A stretch of 18,288 bases of DNA from Ophiostoma sp. CBS 140.51 (taxonomy: Eukaryota; Ascomycota; Sordariomycetes; Ophiostomatales; Ophiostomataceae): positions 1-18,288 of the forward strand of contig JANSLP010000487.1 of NCBI GenBank assembly GCA_029298735.1, in the 5' to 3' direction. Each line of letters begins with the position of its first letter. Positions within the stretch are counted from its first letter, which is position 1. The notes under the pieces were generated by a model. That model worked only from the letters and a program-made list of their open reading frames with translations, did no database searches and was not told the DNA's origin. Positions 8,261 to 17,102 of this stretch are shown here, piece after piece. The position numbers were made by a program, and so were the translations under genes.

Positions 8261-10732
8261 TCACTCCTTTGCCATGCTCCAGAATACAGGCGACGTCACC
8301 CAATCACCGCGGCTCGGGTGCAGGACAACAATCGTGGGTTCCTTGCCGTCATGGTCCATGGGCGTGGGGCCGTGCTGCCAGCGGACGATTCGTCGGAGAC
8401 GGCCGCGGCTGGGTTGAGCGGTGGTCGATGTGGACGTTGAAGCGTTGTCGTCGTAGTCACGTTCACGGTCCCGGTCTCTCTCCCGTTCCCGATCACCACG
8501 GTCACGGTCACGACGGTCTCTGTTCTTACTAGGCGACGTCTTCTCCGGTCGCTCTCTCTCCCTCTCAGCCTTACTAACCGATGGGGCAGTGGCCCGCTGC
8601 ACCTCCGGACCAGACATCTCCATACCTGTGAGGTATGCAGCACGCACATGCAGCCAAGCAAACATGGCCGGCAGTGTGGCATTAATTGTGTTAACCTCAG
8701 TGCCATCAGACAACTTGCCGTCTTCGGGGCCCAGGCCCAGTGCTGAAAGAAACTCAGTGGACAATGCAGGCGCATCCACGGTCGAGGTGTAACCTAGCTT
8801 CGGTGCAACCGTCTCCTGGGGAATGGAGACCCAACGAGGGCGGACTCGCTCTCTTTCTTCGATGTCATCCTTGCTGTCAAAGGAGCTCTCCTTGTCCTCA
8901 CTAATGCTGGCACTTCGTCCGCCGCGGCCTCTCTTCTCTTCCTTCTTCTTGTCATTGCCGTTGGTATGAACGGCAGCCACCTTGAGGACGGTGCGTCGTG
9001 AGGGTGGCATCGACCGCGCCGTGCGTCTCAGTAGCTCTTTGGGGACTGCAATCATAGCCGACACAGGCGTAATGCGGCGTGGCCAGCCTTCACCGCCACT
9101 GCCAGACATGTCTAGACGGTACAAAGTAATCGTGCCGTGGCTGGCCGAGGTGTATGTCAGGCAGGCCATCATGGGCGACGGCGCCGACGAGGCCGACGTT
9201 GCCACACCAGGCACAAACTTGGCTGTACCCAGCAGCTGCCGCTCAAGACCCTCGAGGGCCACCTCATCAGGAGGCTGGGCGCGAGACAAGATGCTGCTCC
9301 CTTCGGGCAACAGAATGACACGCGCAGAGGCACGGAAGTAGGCACGGTAGTCCTTGGGCTGGAGAACACGCAGCAACTCAGCCAGCAGACCACGTGTAGA
9401 CAGACTGGCACGACCACCATTGTTGCCCGTGTCGACGCCGAGAGATGCGAGCAGGGTCACACTGATAATCTGCGTCAAGGCCATCAACGACTTGCGCCGG
9501 TCATTGACGCTCTTTTCGTTCGAGATTCGGTTGAGGGCAAAGGGGCGGAAGCCTGTCCAGTTCATTAACGGCGGTGGCCCGTTGCCTCCGGCCGAACCCG
9601 TGGTGGAGGTCGGCCCGGTAGTGGTGCTGTTGGATCCTTTGCGCTGGTGGTCGGCACCACTACCACTTTGGCGGTGCCCGGCACTGCTCCGTCTGCGGCC
9701 ACTACTGCCATTAACCAGACTGGGACGGCGACTGCTAAAACTTGGCTCGGGACCAAAGTTGCCAAACTGCTGCTCGTCGTCGTCCGAGTCTGAATCAGAG
9801 CTCATTGACTCGGCAGCTGTCTCTGAGTCTTCGAGCGCACTGCTCTCTTCGGTTGTCGTCATGTCTTCAGATGACCCGTCTGTCGAGGGTGCCGGGTCAT
9901 CGAGGCCAGTTCCGTTGCCACCTGTCGCTTGGTCTTCGGCCACGGCCGTCAAGCTTTCAAGAAGTGTGTTGGCACTCTGTGTCAGGTAGCGTGCATCCTG
10001 GTCGAGCTTGATAAAGATGTCGGTGGCGTGGTCCATGGCCTGAGTGTTCTGGAGCACGGGCATGAGATAGGTACGCAGCCGCCGCGGATAGTTTGCCGCC
10101 GCGTAGCGCATACGTTGGCGGTAGACGTCCCGGTCGCGCTGGCGCTCGCGTTCTTTCTCGAGTTTCAGCTCACGGGCCTTTTCCCGTTCGCGTTGCTCAC
10201 GTTCTTTAACACGGCGGTCCTTTTCGCGGTCACGCTCTCGTTCCAAGTCCCGCTCTCTCTCCCGCTCCCGTTCTCGTTCTCGTTTTATCTCACGCTCTCT
10301 CCGACCATAAGATCCACCTAAACTGCTCCCTCCGCTGGTCATGCCGGCAGTCCGTGGTGTCCGTGGCGACCCGGATGGCTGCCATTCCCGACCATCGTGG
10401 CGATCGTAGTCGTATTCATGTTCGTCCTCCTCGTCGTATTCCTGCTCGCGGTCGTCGTAATCTCTCGTGTGATCCCAACCTCGGTCTCGTTGCCGTTCTC
10501 GGATGGGAATGCCTCTCTCTCTGTCTTCATAGCTGCCGGCACCGCTCCGTGGCGGATGAGCTTGGCCCGGCCAGGTCTGCTGTCGTGTGAACTCGTAGGC
10601 CGGTGTAGGCGAGGCCGGCGGCGAGAAGGAGCTTCCGTTGCGGGCGGCGCGCTGGGCCCTTTGGTACAGCTTGGCGTACTCGGTGGCAGATTCCATGTTG
10701 GAATGGAGTTCACGTTCGCGACGGTACGACAT
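8261..10732 (-). CDS. Large charged, largely disordered protein with an Arg/Glu-rich helix, 823 aa, unknown function
   Basis: A single open frame runs from ATG (10732-10730) to TGA (8263-8261). It has strong C/G third-position bias and no stop on the coding strand, and its shadows appear on the other strand. The N-terminus (1-30) resembles an amphipathic helix (ESATEYAKLYQRAQRAA). Residues 85-115 are Asp/Glu/Tyr-rich. Residues 144-208 are an uninterrupted Arg/Glu/Lys repeat, probably a single alpha-helix or coiled coil. Residues 212-265 look like an ordered helical segment (RRLRTYLMPVLQNTQAMDHA onward). An acidic Ser/Asp tract (285-320) and Ser/Gly/Thr linkers follow. A second apparently folded part covers about 388-590 (starting PPPLMNWTGFRPFALNRIS), with hydrophobic helices at 413-432 and 445-475. 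A second Arg/Asp/Glu stretch lies at 722-760, before a conserved-looking C-terminus (778-823). RE/RD repeats resemble those of nuclear RNA-processing or chromatin proteins, but no RRM, zinc finger or catalytic motif is visible. I do not recognise the family. Confidence 0.85.
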   Translation of the reverse strand: MSYRRERELHSNMESATEYAKLYQRAQRAARNGSSFSPPASPTPAYEFTRQQTWPGQAHPPRSGAGSYEDRERGIPIRERQRDRGWDHTRDYDDREQEYDEEDEHEYDYDRHDGREWQPSGSPRTPRTAGMTSGGSSLGGSYGRREREIKRERERERERERDLERERDREKDRRVKEREQREREKARELKLEKERERQRDRDVYRQRMRYAAANYPRRLRTYLMPVLQNTQAMDHATDIFIKLDQDARYLTQSANTLLESLTAVAEDQATGGNGTGLDDPAPSTDGSSEDMTTTEESSALEDSETAAESMSSDSDSDDDEQQFGNFGPEPSFSSRRPSLVNGSSGRRRSSAGHRQSGSGADHQRKGSNSTTTGPTSTTGSAGGNGPPPLMNWTGFRPFALNRISNEKSVNDRRKSLMALTQIISVTLLASLGVDTGNNGGRASLSTRGLLAELLRVLQPKDYRAYFRASARVILLPEGSSILSRAQPPDEVALEGLERQLLGTAKFVPGVATSASSAPSPMMACLTYTSASHGTITLYRLDMSGSGGEGWPRRITPVSAMIAVPKELLRRTARSMPPSRRTVLKVAAVHTNGNDKKKEEKRGRGGRSASISEDKESSFDSKDDIEERERVRPRWVSIPQETVAPKLGYTSTVDAPALSTEFLSALGLGPEDGKLSDGTEVNTINATLPAMFAWLHVRAAYLTGMEMSGPEVQRATAPSVSKAERERERPEKTSPSKNRDRRDRDRGDRERERDRDRERDYDDNASTSTSTTAQPSRGRLRRIVRWQHGPTPMDHDGKEPTIVVLHPSRGDWVTSPVFWSMAKE

Positions 10733-11225
10733 GGTGGGGGATTGGGTGGGGGTACGCTGGGAGAAGATACTAAGAAATTGAAAATATTGGAGGCAATGTG
10801 AGGACGCTGGGAAGTCGAGATGCTGGCAGTCTCAATTCGATGGACGCCAATATCTGGTTAGGCTAAGCAGATGAGGTGCCAATCGGCTGTTGTCCTGCTG
10901 GACATTAATCGAGAAATGAAAATGAGAGGATGAAAGTAAAGAAAGGAGAGTAATAGCTGTAATGAAAACAAGTAAATGAGAGAAAAGTACACAAGATCAG
11001 TAATGGAAGATAGTAGGTATGGTCAAGAGACAAGAGTGAAAGTTGATGAAATTGGGATTAAGTCGAGAGAAAGCGAAGTCGAAAGACGACGAAGAGCAGA
11101 GACGTCCGACAACCGACGACCGAACAAGTCGAATTGAGAACTGACCATACAGAAAAGGTCATGAGAGACGACGGCAATCTTGAACTAACAAAGCTACACG
11201 TCTATCGGCGCGGCAGCTGTTAGGC
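10733..11225 (-). promoter_or_regulatory. Probable leader and promoter of the 823-residue gene
   Basis: From about 10905 to 11110 the plus strand is purine-rich (GA/AAG runs). The minus strand, the coding sense of the neighbouring gene, is therefore CT-rich, as in fungal transcription-start regions. No clear TATA box was found on the minus strand and no coding frame is credible here. Confidence 0.4.
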
Positions 11226-12340
11226 CTCGATGCATGTCCACTTTCTCAGTCCTCAATCCAGATTGCTACATATCGTGGGTCCTCTTTCTTTGGGGCGATG
11301 CTGTCTGTGGCCCTCTTTTGGCTCGCCTCCTTTTTTCCAATGGCTGAGAGGAACGAGGGGCTCTGTAGCAGTAATGAGCAGGAGCAACCGACCAGTCCAG
11401 TTGCGTTGCACGTCGGGAAGGAGCTACTCTTGTCGAAAGCAGGAGCACGAGCAGATTCAACCGCAAAGAGCAAGAGCAGATCAGCAATCGGCAAGAGCAT
11501 ACCACTCAGAAACAGACAAACAGAGCAGAAACACAAAAGGTACACACGGCGTCCAGCGCAGAGATCACACAGTCCCATGCAATGCATGTGAGCTGCCCCT
11601 CTCTCGCGGGTCCTGGTCTCAGACACAAACCGTGAACAGTGACTGGAGGGTCAGCATGGTGGGCTTCTCTTCGATCGGAGTAGAGGCGGGCTCTGCCAGT
11701 GGGATTGAAGCGCGTGCTGTTGAAAAAGTGCGGTTTATGCAGCAAGGTGGGGTGGGAAGAAGGCGATGAGAGAGGACAAAGGTGCGAGGAAAGAGCGACT
11801 GTGAGAAAGGCCAACAGCTTGCCACGTCAGAAACGCAGAAGCCGCCAGGCCAAGTCCAATCCAAAGCCAACAAGCAGCGACCATCTGCAGCAGATCGGTT
11901 GTTCAAAGAGCTGGCAAGCTCTCTTTTGGTTTTCCTCTTGCCTTCTTTCAATTCATTTGTAGCCTTCTTTTCGGTGTTCAAGTGACGACACGGCACACAA
12001 TTTCAAGATGAGACGAAGCTGATCGTGACCCGATCGTGCCCAATTGCTTGTCCGTTGCTCTTGCTGACCAGGCTCTCTCTGTCGCCGCCTCGTCTCGATC
12101 GTTCTTTCCTGCTACAGACAACACAGACAACAAAGCCGCCGTAAGCTGCTCTGGTGGGGCTGCTCGTCCCCCCTGTAAAACACAGACTAAGTGCTGCTCC
12201 GCCGTCGTTTCCCCCCTGAACAAAACATGCAGGAGCAGCAACTCTCCCGCTATCTGCTCCACCTTTTTAGCCCTGCGTGACCTCTCGGACCTGAGCAGAA
12301 AGAGGGACAAACGAAGACAAAGATAGAGCAAAAGGAGGAG
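11226..12340. other. Intergenic stretch with two clusters of GAGCA/TGCTC pentamers
   Basis: Several frames of 80-180 codons overlap on both strands (for example 11230-11769 plus, 11978-12391 minus), but none shows a domain or codon bias. The distinctive content is eight GAGCA pentamers, all on the plus strand, at 11376-11527. A further eight GAGCA or TGCTC lie at 12056-12330. The intervening 11.55-12.05 kb lacks them. Confidence 0.4.
11376..11527 (+). repeat. Cluster of eight GAGCA pentamers
   Basis: GAGCA begins at 11376, 11382, 11443, 11449, 11468, 11474, 11495 and 11523, several as GAGCANGAGCA pairs with a period of 6. All are in the same orientation, where well under one copy would be expected in 150 bases. 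It could be a degenerate hexamer repeat or an array of factor sites. Confidence 0.5.
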
Positions 12341-12858
12341 GCAAGAAGAAAGCAGGGGAGAAATGAGAAACATAAAAAGGAAATACAACAAGGATACAAC
12401 GGTCGATCAAGCATCCAAAGCGTCCAAAGCGTGGGGGAAACGAACGAGGTTGCGCAAACTCTCCGGGGGGGCACGAGACGAAAAGTGGACGATGCGGGTT
12501 GAACAGGAAGATGAGAAGCAGCAGTGGACAGAGAGATGGCCAACCGTCTTGAGCGTTACTGATGTCGACGTGGACAAGCCAAAATGAAGGTTGACTGTAG
12601 TTTTGTTGATGTTTACAAGTACACTTTATGCTTTCCTTTTCACCTCGACCAAGTCTGCTCCTTCCTTCTTTGTTCTTCACCCCTCTTCGGTCTTTCCACT
12701 TCTCATCTCAACCACTTCATACAGAAACAAGCCCCCCCCCCCCCTGTATCTGGTAAACAACTGCACCTTGAAATATATGGACATGCCCCTCCCCCACTGT
12801 GCCATTTCCAAGCCGCAGTGGCCGCAACTACCGCGCCCTATGCGCCGACCCTGCTTTG
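12341..12858. other. Intergenic stretch, purine-rich then CT-rich
   Basis: The plus strand is purine-rich to about 12520, then pyrimidine-rich from about 12630 to 12720, with a run of 13 C at 12732-12744. Overlapping short frames lack any recognisable feature. The C run is a likely slippage or sequencing-error site. Confidence 0.4.
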
Positions 12859-12965
12859 CCCTTTAAGGGAACTACCCATTGGGTGATGAAGCTGCACAGC
12901 GCCACCTGAGAGTTTGTCTTGGACCTTTAAGACAACTCTCTCGTCAATCGAGCAGCGCGTGGCGC
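12859..12965. repeat. Group of nested inverted repeats
   Basis: CCCTT-T-AAGGG lies at 12859-12869 and ACCCA-TT-GGGT at about 12874-12884. A hairpin pairs GAGAGTTTGTCTT (12908-12920) with AAGACAACTCTC (12929-12940), with one bulged T and an 8-base loop. It is enclosed by GCGCCAC (12899-12905) pairing with GTGGCGC (12959-12965). The 8-mer CCTTTAAG is present twice (12860 and 12923). The block is about 650 bases before the APH-like start. It may be a structured RNA, a small transposon relic or a regulatory palindrome set. Confidence 0.4.
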
Positions 12966-13614
12966 GCCTCATCAGGTTGAACGGCAAAGCGGGAAAAGGA
13001 AGATGAGGCGGCTCCAATTGGCTGTCGGTTCTTGGGCACAATCTTCCTCCCTTCTGCTCTCACTTTCTCAAGACTTGTCGTGGCGCATTATCGTGGCTGG
13101 GAGGACCACTTCCCATGTTTCATCAATCGTGTGTAAGTAACGACTCAAAGGAATCCCAAGAGAAGCCGACCGACCGTAAGGTTGTGTCTTAATTCATATG
13201 CTGAAATGCAGGAACAAGTATGTGCCTTAGAAGGGACATGCTGTGCATGAGCGTATTTACATCGTTAGGGATGCCAGGCATTACTCAACCTCAATACGAT
13301 CTCAAATGTGACGACAGTTTGTCGACGTGCTGCAGCAGGCCAAAAAGAAAATCATCTGGATTCTTGCGATGATTGGAGCACATTGAGGCTTTGAGATCAC
13401 ATTGATGCAGAGCATTCTGTAGGTGCCTTTTTCAGCACCTTGTTACTGTGCCATCTGTTCCTTCCTGCCCAAGAACTCGGTGACAACAGCTCTTTCCACT
13501 CGATGCAGTTGCTAAACAACGTTTTTGTAAGTAAACGAACTTGTAAAATGAAAAATGACAACAATGCTTCATATTTTGTTCACATCACCACCAAAAGCAT
13601 AATTTCAAAGTAAC
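12966..13614 (+). promoter_or_regulatory. Upstream region of the APH-like gene
   Basis: No coding frame is supported. Two GTAAGT-type donors (about 13134 and 13528) could belong to leader introns, but acceptors are uncertain. A small hairpin (AGGTGC at 13421-13426 with GCACCT at 13435-13440, loop of 8) is present. The last 80 bases before the ATG are AT-rich. Confidence 0.35.
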
Positions 13615-15090
13615 ATGGCTACGAAAAACCTTCGACCGCCGCCCTCGCTCTCGCAAGAGGCCATCCAGGCGCTGCTTGCGGCCGAAAACCTGCCTCCCGC
13701 GGCCACGATCGCTCGTCTTGGCACCGCACCCGGCTACCATAACACTTACTACATCCGTTTGACTAAGGCAATTCCACCAGGCGGGATATGTGCGGCCAGG
13801 ACCGTCATGCAAAACTCCTTGACCTTGACTCAAACCGTGGAGCGTATGACCCTGAACCCAGCCTCGTCCACGTCGATTCAACCCAGCAACAACATTTGTC
13901 GTCCGTCTCAGGGCGATTCTGATTCCAATGACGGTGATTTTTTTTTTGTCGAACGTGAGCCCAAGGGATCTGACAATCAGTCGCACAGTAGGGACAACGT
14001 CACCAAGAAAGCAAGCCAGCAAGCCAGACAAAGCTCATCGGCTTCGCAACCACACGCCGGTTGGCACTCGAGCCTGGTACTCCGTGTATCCGGCAACCAC
14101 GTGCCAACAATCAAGACGCGCAACGAAATTGGTGCCATGGCCAAAGTGAAGAGCGATGAGCTTCTCAACGTCCCGGACATTATTGCCTACTGCACGCACA
14201 GGCGCAATCCAATCGGCTGTGAGTTCACACTACTCGCCTGGTCGCCGGGGAAGCCACTTCGCGACATCTGGGACGACCTCTGCGAGGAACAAAAAACAGA
14301 TGTCCTCAAGAAGCTCATGTCCGTCATGGTAGCCTTATACAGCTGCCCGTTTGATGCCATGAGTGGCCTCGAGCTGAAAGATGGAGGCGTGCGACCCACT
14401 GGTATCCTCGACGGGAGGTTGTGGGAGATGGGTGAGCAGCAGTATTGGCCGGACGAAAAGGACCCGGGCGATAGGCTCAACTTACAAGATTGTTATGGAT
14501 CTTTGGCTCGTGTTGCTGCTACCCAGGTAAAGCACTACGTGTCGCTCGTCGACAAGTACCAAAACGTGCAGCTTTTGCAAATGCTTATGCTGCCACGTCT
14601 AGAAGACTTTGCAAAGCTGCTTCTCCGTCCACAGAGGCACGGATGTGACTGGAAGCTGGATAAGACCCGTTACATCCTCGCTCACAGAGATCTTCACTTT
14701 GGCAATATCTTGTACGACTCGGAGACTAGTCAAATCACCGCCATTCTCGGCTGGGAGTATGCCGCGGTTGTGCCCGTCCAGTTATGGGACCCGCGGAAAG
14801 CGTTTTTATGGTCCGGCCGAACGAACGATCCGAACAGCTCCGCCAAACAGCGTGCCCTTGTTAGCCTTTTCGAACTGATAATACTTTGTCTCGAACCTGA
14901 AAACTCCCTGGCAAAAAAGTTTCTTTCTGACACCATGACGTATTCTTCAAGGGAACAATACGCCATGCAGGAACTTGTCAACAACCTGCGTGCCACCACT
15001 GAGGTGTTTCCACGGAGAGAGCCGCCAAGAAAGTTCATCGATTTTATGTACATCGTGGGCCAAAGACTGCAAGAATTTGGTATGATATAA
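13615..15090 (+). CDS. APH/aminoglycoside-phosphotransferase-like kinase-fold protein, 491 aa, with altered metal site
   Basis: This is a single open frame with good start context (GTAACATGG, A at -3). The fold is that of fungal phosphotransferase (APH family) proteins. The N-lobe start is near residues 12-50 (EAIQALLAAENLPPA, then GTAPGYHNTYYIRL). The lobe resumes at LVLRVSG (154-160) and the alpha-C-like TRNEIGAMAKV (168-178), with the hinge ending in TLLAWSPGKPLRDIWDDL (205-222). The catalytic loop HRDLHFGN (357-364) keeps Asp359 and Asn364. The next metal-binding motif, normally (I/L)DWE, reads LGWEYA with Gly379 in place of Asp (codon GGC, one base from GAC). Residues 80-150 are a low-complexity Ser/Gln/Asp insert containing FFFV, encoded over a 10-T run. 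Family members phosphorylate small molecules or have unknown substrates, and many fungal members are uncharacterised. The missing Asp suggests weak or no kinase activity, possibly a pseudokinase. The fold call is firm, the substrate unknown. Confidence 0.88.
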   Translation: MATKNLRPPPSLSQEAIQALLAAENLPPAATIARLGTAPGYHNTYYIRLTKAIPPGGICAARTVMQNSLTLTQTVERMTLNPASSTSIQPSNNICRPSQGDSDSNDGDFFFVEREPKGSDNQSHSRDNVTKKASQQARQSSSASQPHAGWHSSLVLRVSGNHVPTIKTRNEIGAMAKVKSDELLNVPDIIAYCTHRRNPIGCEFTLLAWSPGKPLRDIWDDLCEEQKTDVLKKLMSVMVALYSCPFDAMSGLELKDGGVRPTGILDGRLWEMGEQQYWPDEKDPGDRLNLQDCYGSLARVAATQVKHYVSLVDKYQNVQLLQMLMLPRLEDFAKLLLRPQRHGCDWKLDKTRYILAHRDLHFGNILYDSETSQITAILGWEYAAVVPVQLWDPRKAFLWSGRTNDPNSSAKQRALVSLFELIILCLEPENSLAKKFLSDTMTYSSREQYAMQELVNNLRATTEVFPRREPPRKFIDFMYIVGQRLQEFGMI

Positions 15091-15172
15091 CGCGTGGGCA
15101 CACCAGAGTCAAGGGATATGGGAAGGCACTGTTTACCGCATCCTGAGGTCATTTCTGGTATGCCTGTGTTCT

Positions 15173-15192
15173 TTCATGTATCGATCCATGAA
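15173..15192 (+). terminator. Small hairpin downstream of the APH-like gene
   Basis: TTCATG and CATGAA pair across an 8-base loop that itself contains ATCGAT, 83 bases after the stop codon. It lies in the probable 3' UTR, and a role in 3'-end formation is only a guess. Confidence 0.2.
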
Positions 15193-16967
15193 GGGGATTT
15201 GTTGTTTGAGATCTGTTGTGACAGGTGGGGGTGCATGTTCGTATGGAAGAGCAGCAACATGCAATAACACGAGGTCGTTTGTCTAAACATAGTAAACTGT
15301 TAGGGCACACAGGCAGTATTCTTAGTCAGGGCAGTAAATTAAACACACACATTTCATCTCTACTTGGTGTTTACCACACAACAAAAATTTGAAAACACGA
15401 GACACGAAAATAACGACAGGAAGTACAAGCCGGACAAGGAAGAACGGGCAAAGCAATGGTGGTCCAAAGGATGAGGGAAGAGGCAGACAGGAATGAACGA
15501 AAGAATCCCGGCCCAAGGCGCAATGCATGTTGTGTACGTATATGCGGTGTAAAGACGTTGTGTGAGGGGATATAACAGTGATGAGAACCAGCAGAATCAG
15601 GCAAACAGGCAAAAGAAAGGAAGAACAGGATCCCAATCAATCCGTTTGCAGTCGGTTTTCTCGGTCGCAAAAGCAGATGTTTTCACAGAACGAGCTAATT
15701 TCGGCAGGGCGAAACGCAGGAAGGATTACCAAAGGACAAGAACGAGAGGTGGTCCTTGATCGAAACCCATCACGAACTTTGCACAGCAGGATGAGATGAG
15801 CCTCAAAATAAATATTATTGGCAATGGTCAAACGTTTTAACGAAAAGTCCAGGTGGGCAAGATTCGTGATGATTCTCTTTGTCAATTACAAGGCATCCTT
15901 GCCCTGATCAACATATTTTATTCACGTCTGTTTCTCATCTCCTATGATGCTGCGGTCATTTTCGTGGCGGCTGACAACTGGCATGTCCTACCACGTCGAA
16001 GTGTCTCATGAGCCTTGTATGACGACGAGTTTTGCTAGATTTTTGCTTCCTCTACTTTATTCTCCTCGTTTTCTCTCCTGCCCTCACCCATGTCTACGCC
16101 TTGACCTTCAACTTCGCCTTGTGTTTCCCTGTTTCTTGTGTCGGTGGTCAGGCAATGGTAGATGTTATACGTATTCTTTGTAGGAAAATAAAAAGAAAAG
16201 AGCAGGGGGTAAGAGGAGGGAGGAGGAGATGTCGAGGGGAAGTCTTGTTGACCTTTCCATCCACGTAAAACCGATGTTGACCTTGCCCCTGATCCAATAA
16301 AAATGGGCGATATATGGAGTAAAGCACAGCCCAGGCGATATCGGCCGAGTGAAAGAGGAGCAAAGCCCCTCCTCTTATGACAATAATTAAATAACAGCTT
16401 ATGCCATTGACCCTGACTAATTTTGCGAACAGACAGTGGACACATCTCTACCAAAAAAGTCTGACGTTGCCCGCAGTGCAGTAAGTGATATGTTGTATGT
16501 TGTGGAGAGTGCGAACGGACCAAAAATGGACAGACATGAAAAGCACGTCTCCCGGGATCCTGGCGGGTGGTCCACGGTCGTGTCTCGTTCCTCGTTCCTC
16601 ATTGACTTTGAGTCCTCGATGAATAAAATTCCCTGCAACTCACCGGTCACTGCATTGCCTCTCTCCCCGGTCTCCATTCTTGTGCTTCCGCACTCCGCGG
16701 AATGGTTGTTGTTGAATCTTTGCCCAGATGTGTTTTTTGAAGAAAAAAAATGAAATAAACTAAACTAATACCAAAAGAGGTGCATGCATGTAGACCGTAT
16801 CTTGTTGAAAAAGAAGAACAGAAAGATAAAGCGAGGCAACCAAAAGGGGGGTCAATATTCGAGTGTGGGTTGTTTTTATTGTATGGTTCGCCGTCCACGT
16901 CGCCGGTGCTAGGCAGGTTTAGATATCAAAACTGCGGCCTTGTCCCGTTTCTTCCACTTAGTCGTCT

Positions 16968-17003
16968 ACTTTTGTAGAAGAATGTAGATAAACTACAAAA
17001 AGT
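16968..17003. repeat. Hairpin-forming inverted repeat
   Basis: ACTTTTGTAG (16968-16977) pairs with CTACAAAAAGT (16993-17003) with one bulged A and a 15-base loop. GTCGTCTA occurs just before it and again just after it (16961 and 17012). It is an intergenic structure of unknown role. Confidence 0.4.
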
Positions 17004-17067
17004 GCAGAAAAGTCGTCTATGATTGCCCAGTCTGGTTGTATTTAGTCTTTCCAGGCTGTGCACGCCG

Positions 17068-17102
17068 TATGCATATGTATGCAACATCTATGCATCTATG
17101 CA
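17068..17102. repeat. Four TATGCA hexamers in 35 bases
   Basis: TATGCA starts at 17068, 17078, 17089 and 17097, at spacings of 10, 11 and 8. The first two also form the inverted repeat TGCATA-TG-TATGCA (17070-17083). It is a candidate protein-binding cluster or a degenerate repeat. Confidence 0.4.

Noticed and set aside
9354..9989. 211-codon plus-strand frame
   Set aside because: It is antisense to the 823-residue gene and explained by its GC-rich codons.
11230..11769. 179-codon plus-strand frame
   Set aside because: It overlaps several minus-strand frames of similar length, runs through the GAGCA cluster, and shows no domain or third-position bias.
12732..12744. Run of 13 C as a possible regulatory or G-quadruplex element
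   Set aside because: A single homopolymer is better explained as slippage or sequencing artefact; no further G/C runs are placed to form a quadruplex.
15371..15670. 99-codon minus-strand frame with a signal-peptide-like start
   Set aside because: The rest has no cysteine pattern or family likeness, and pyrimidine-rich DNA easily yields Leu/Phe/Ser-rich peptides.
16358..16364. Copper-element-like heptamers (TTTGCTC or its complement) at 12326, 16358 and 17753
   Set aside because: All are more than 5 kb from the metallothionein start, and about two such heptamers are expected by chance in a window this size.
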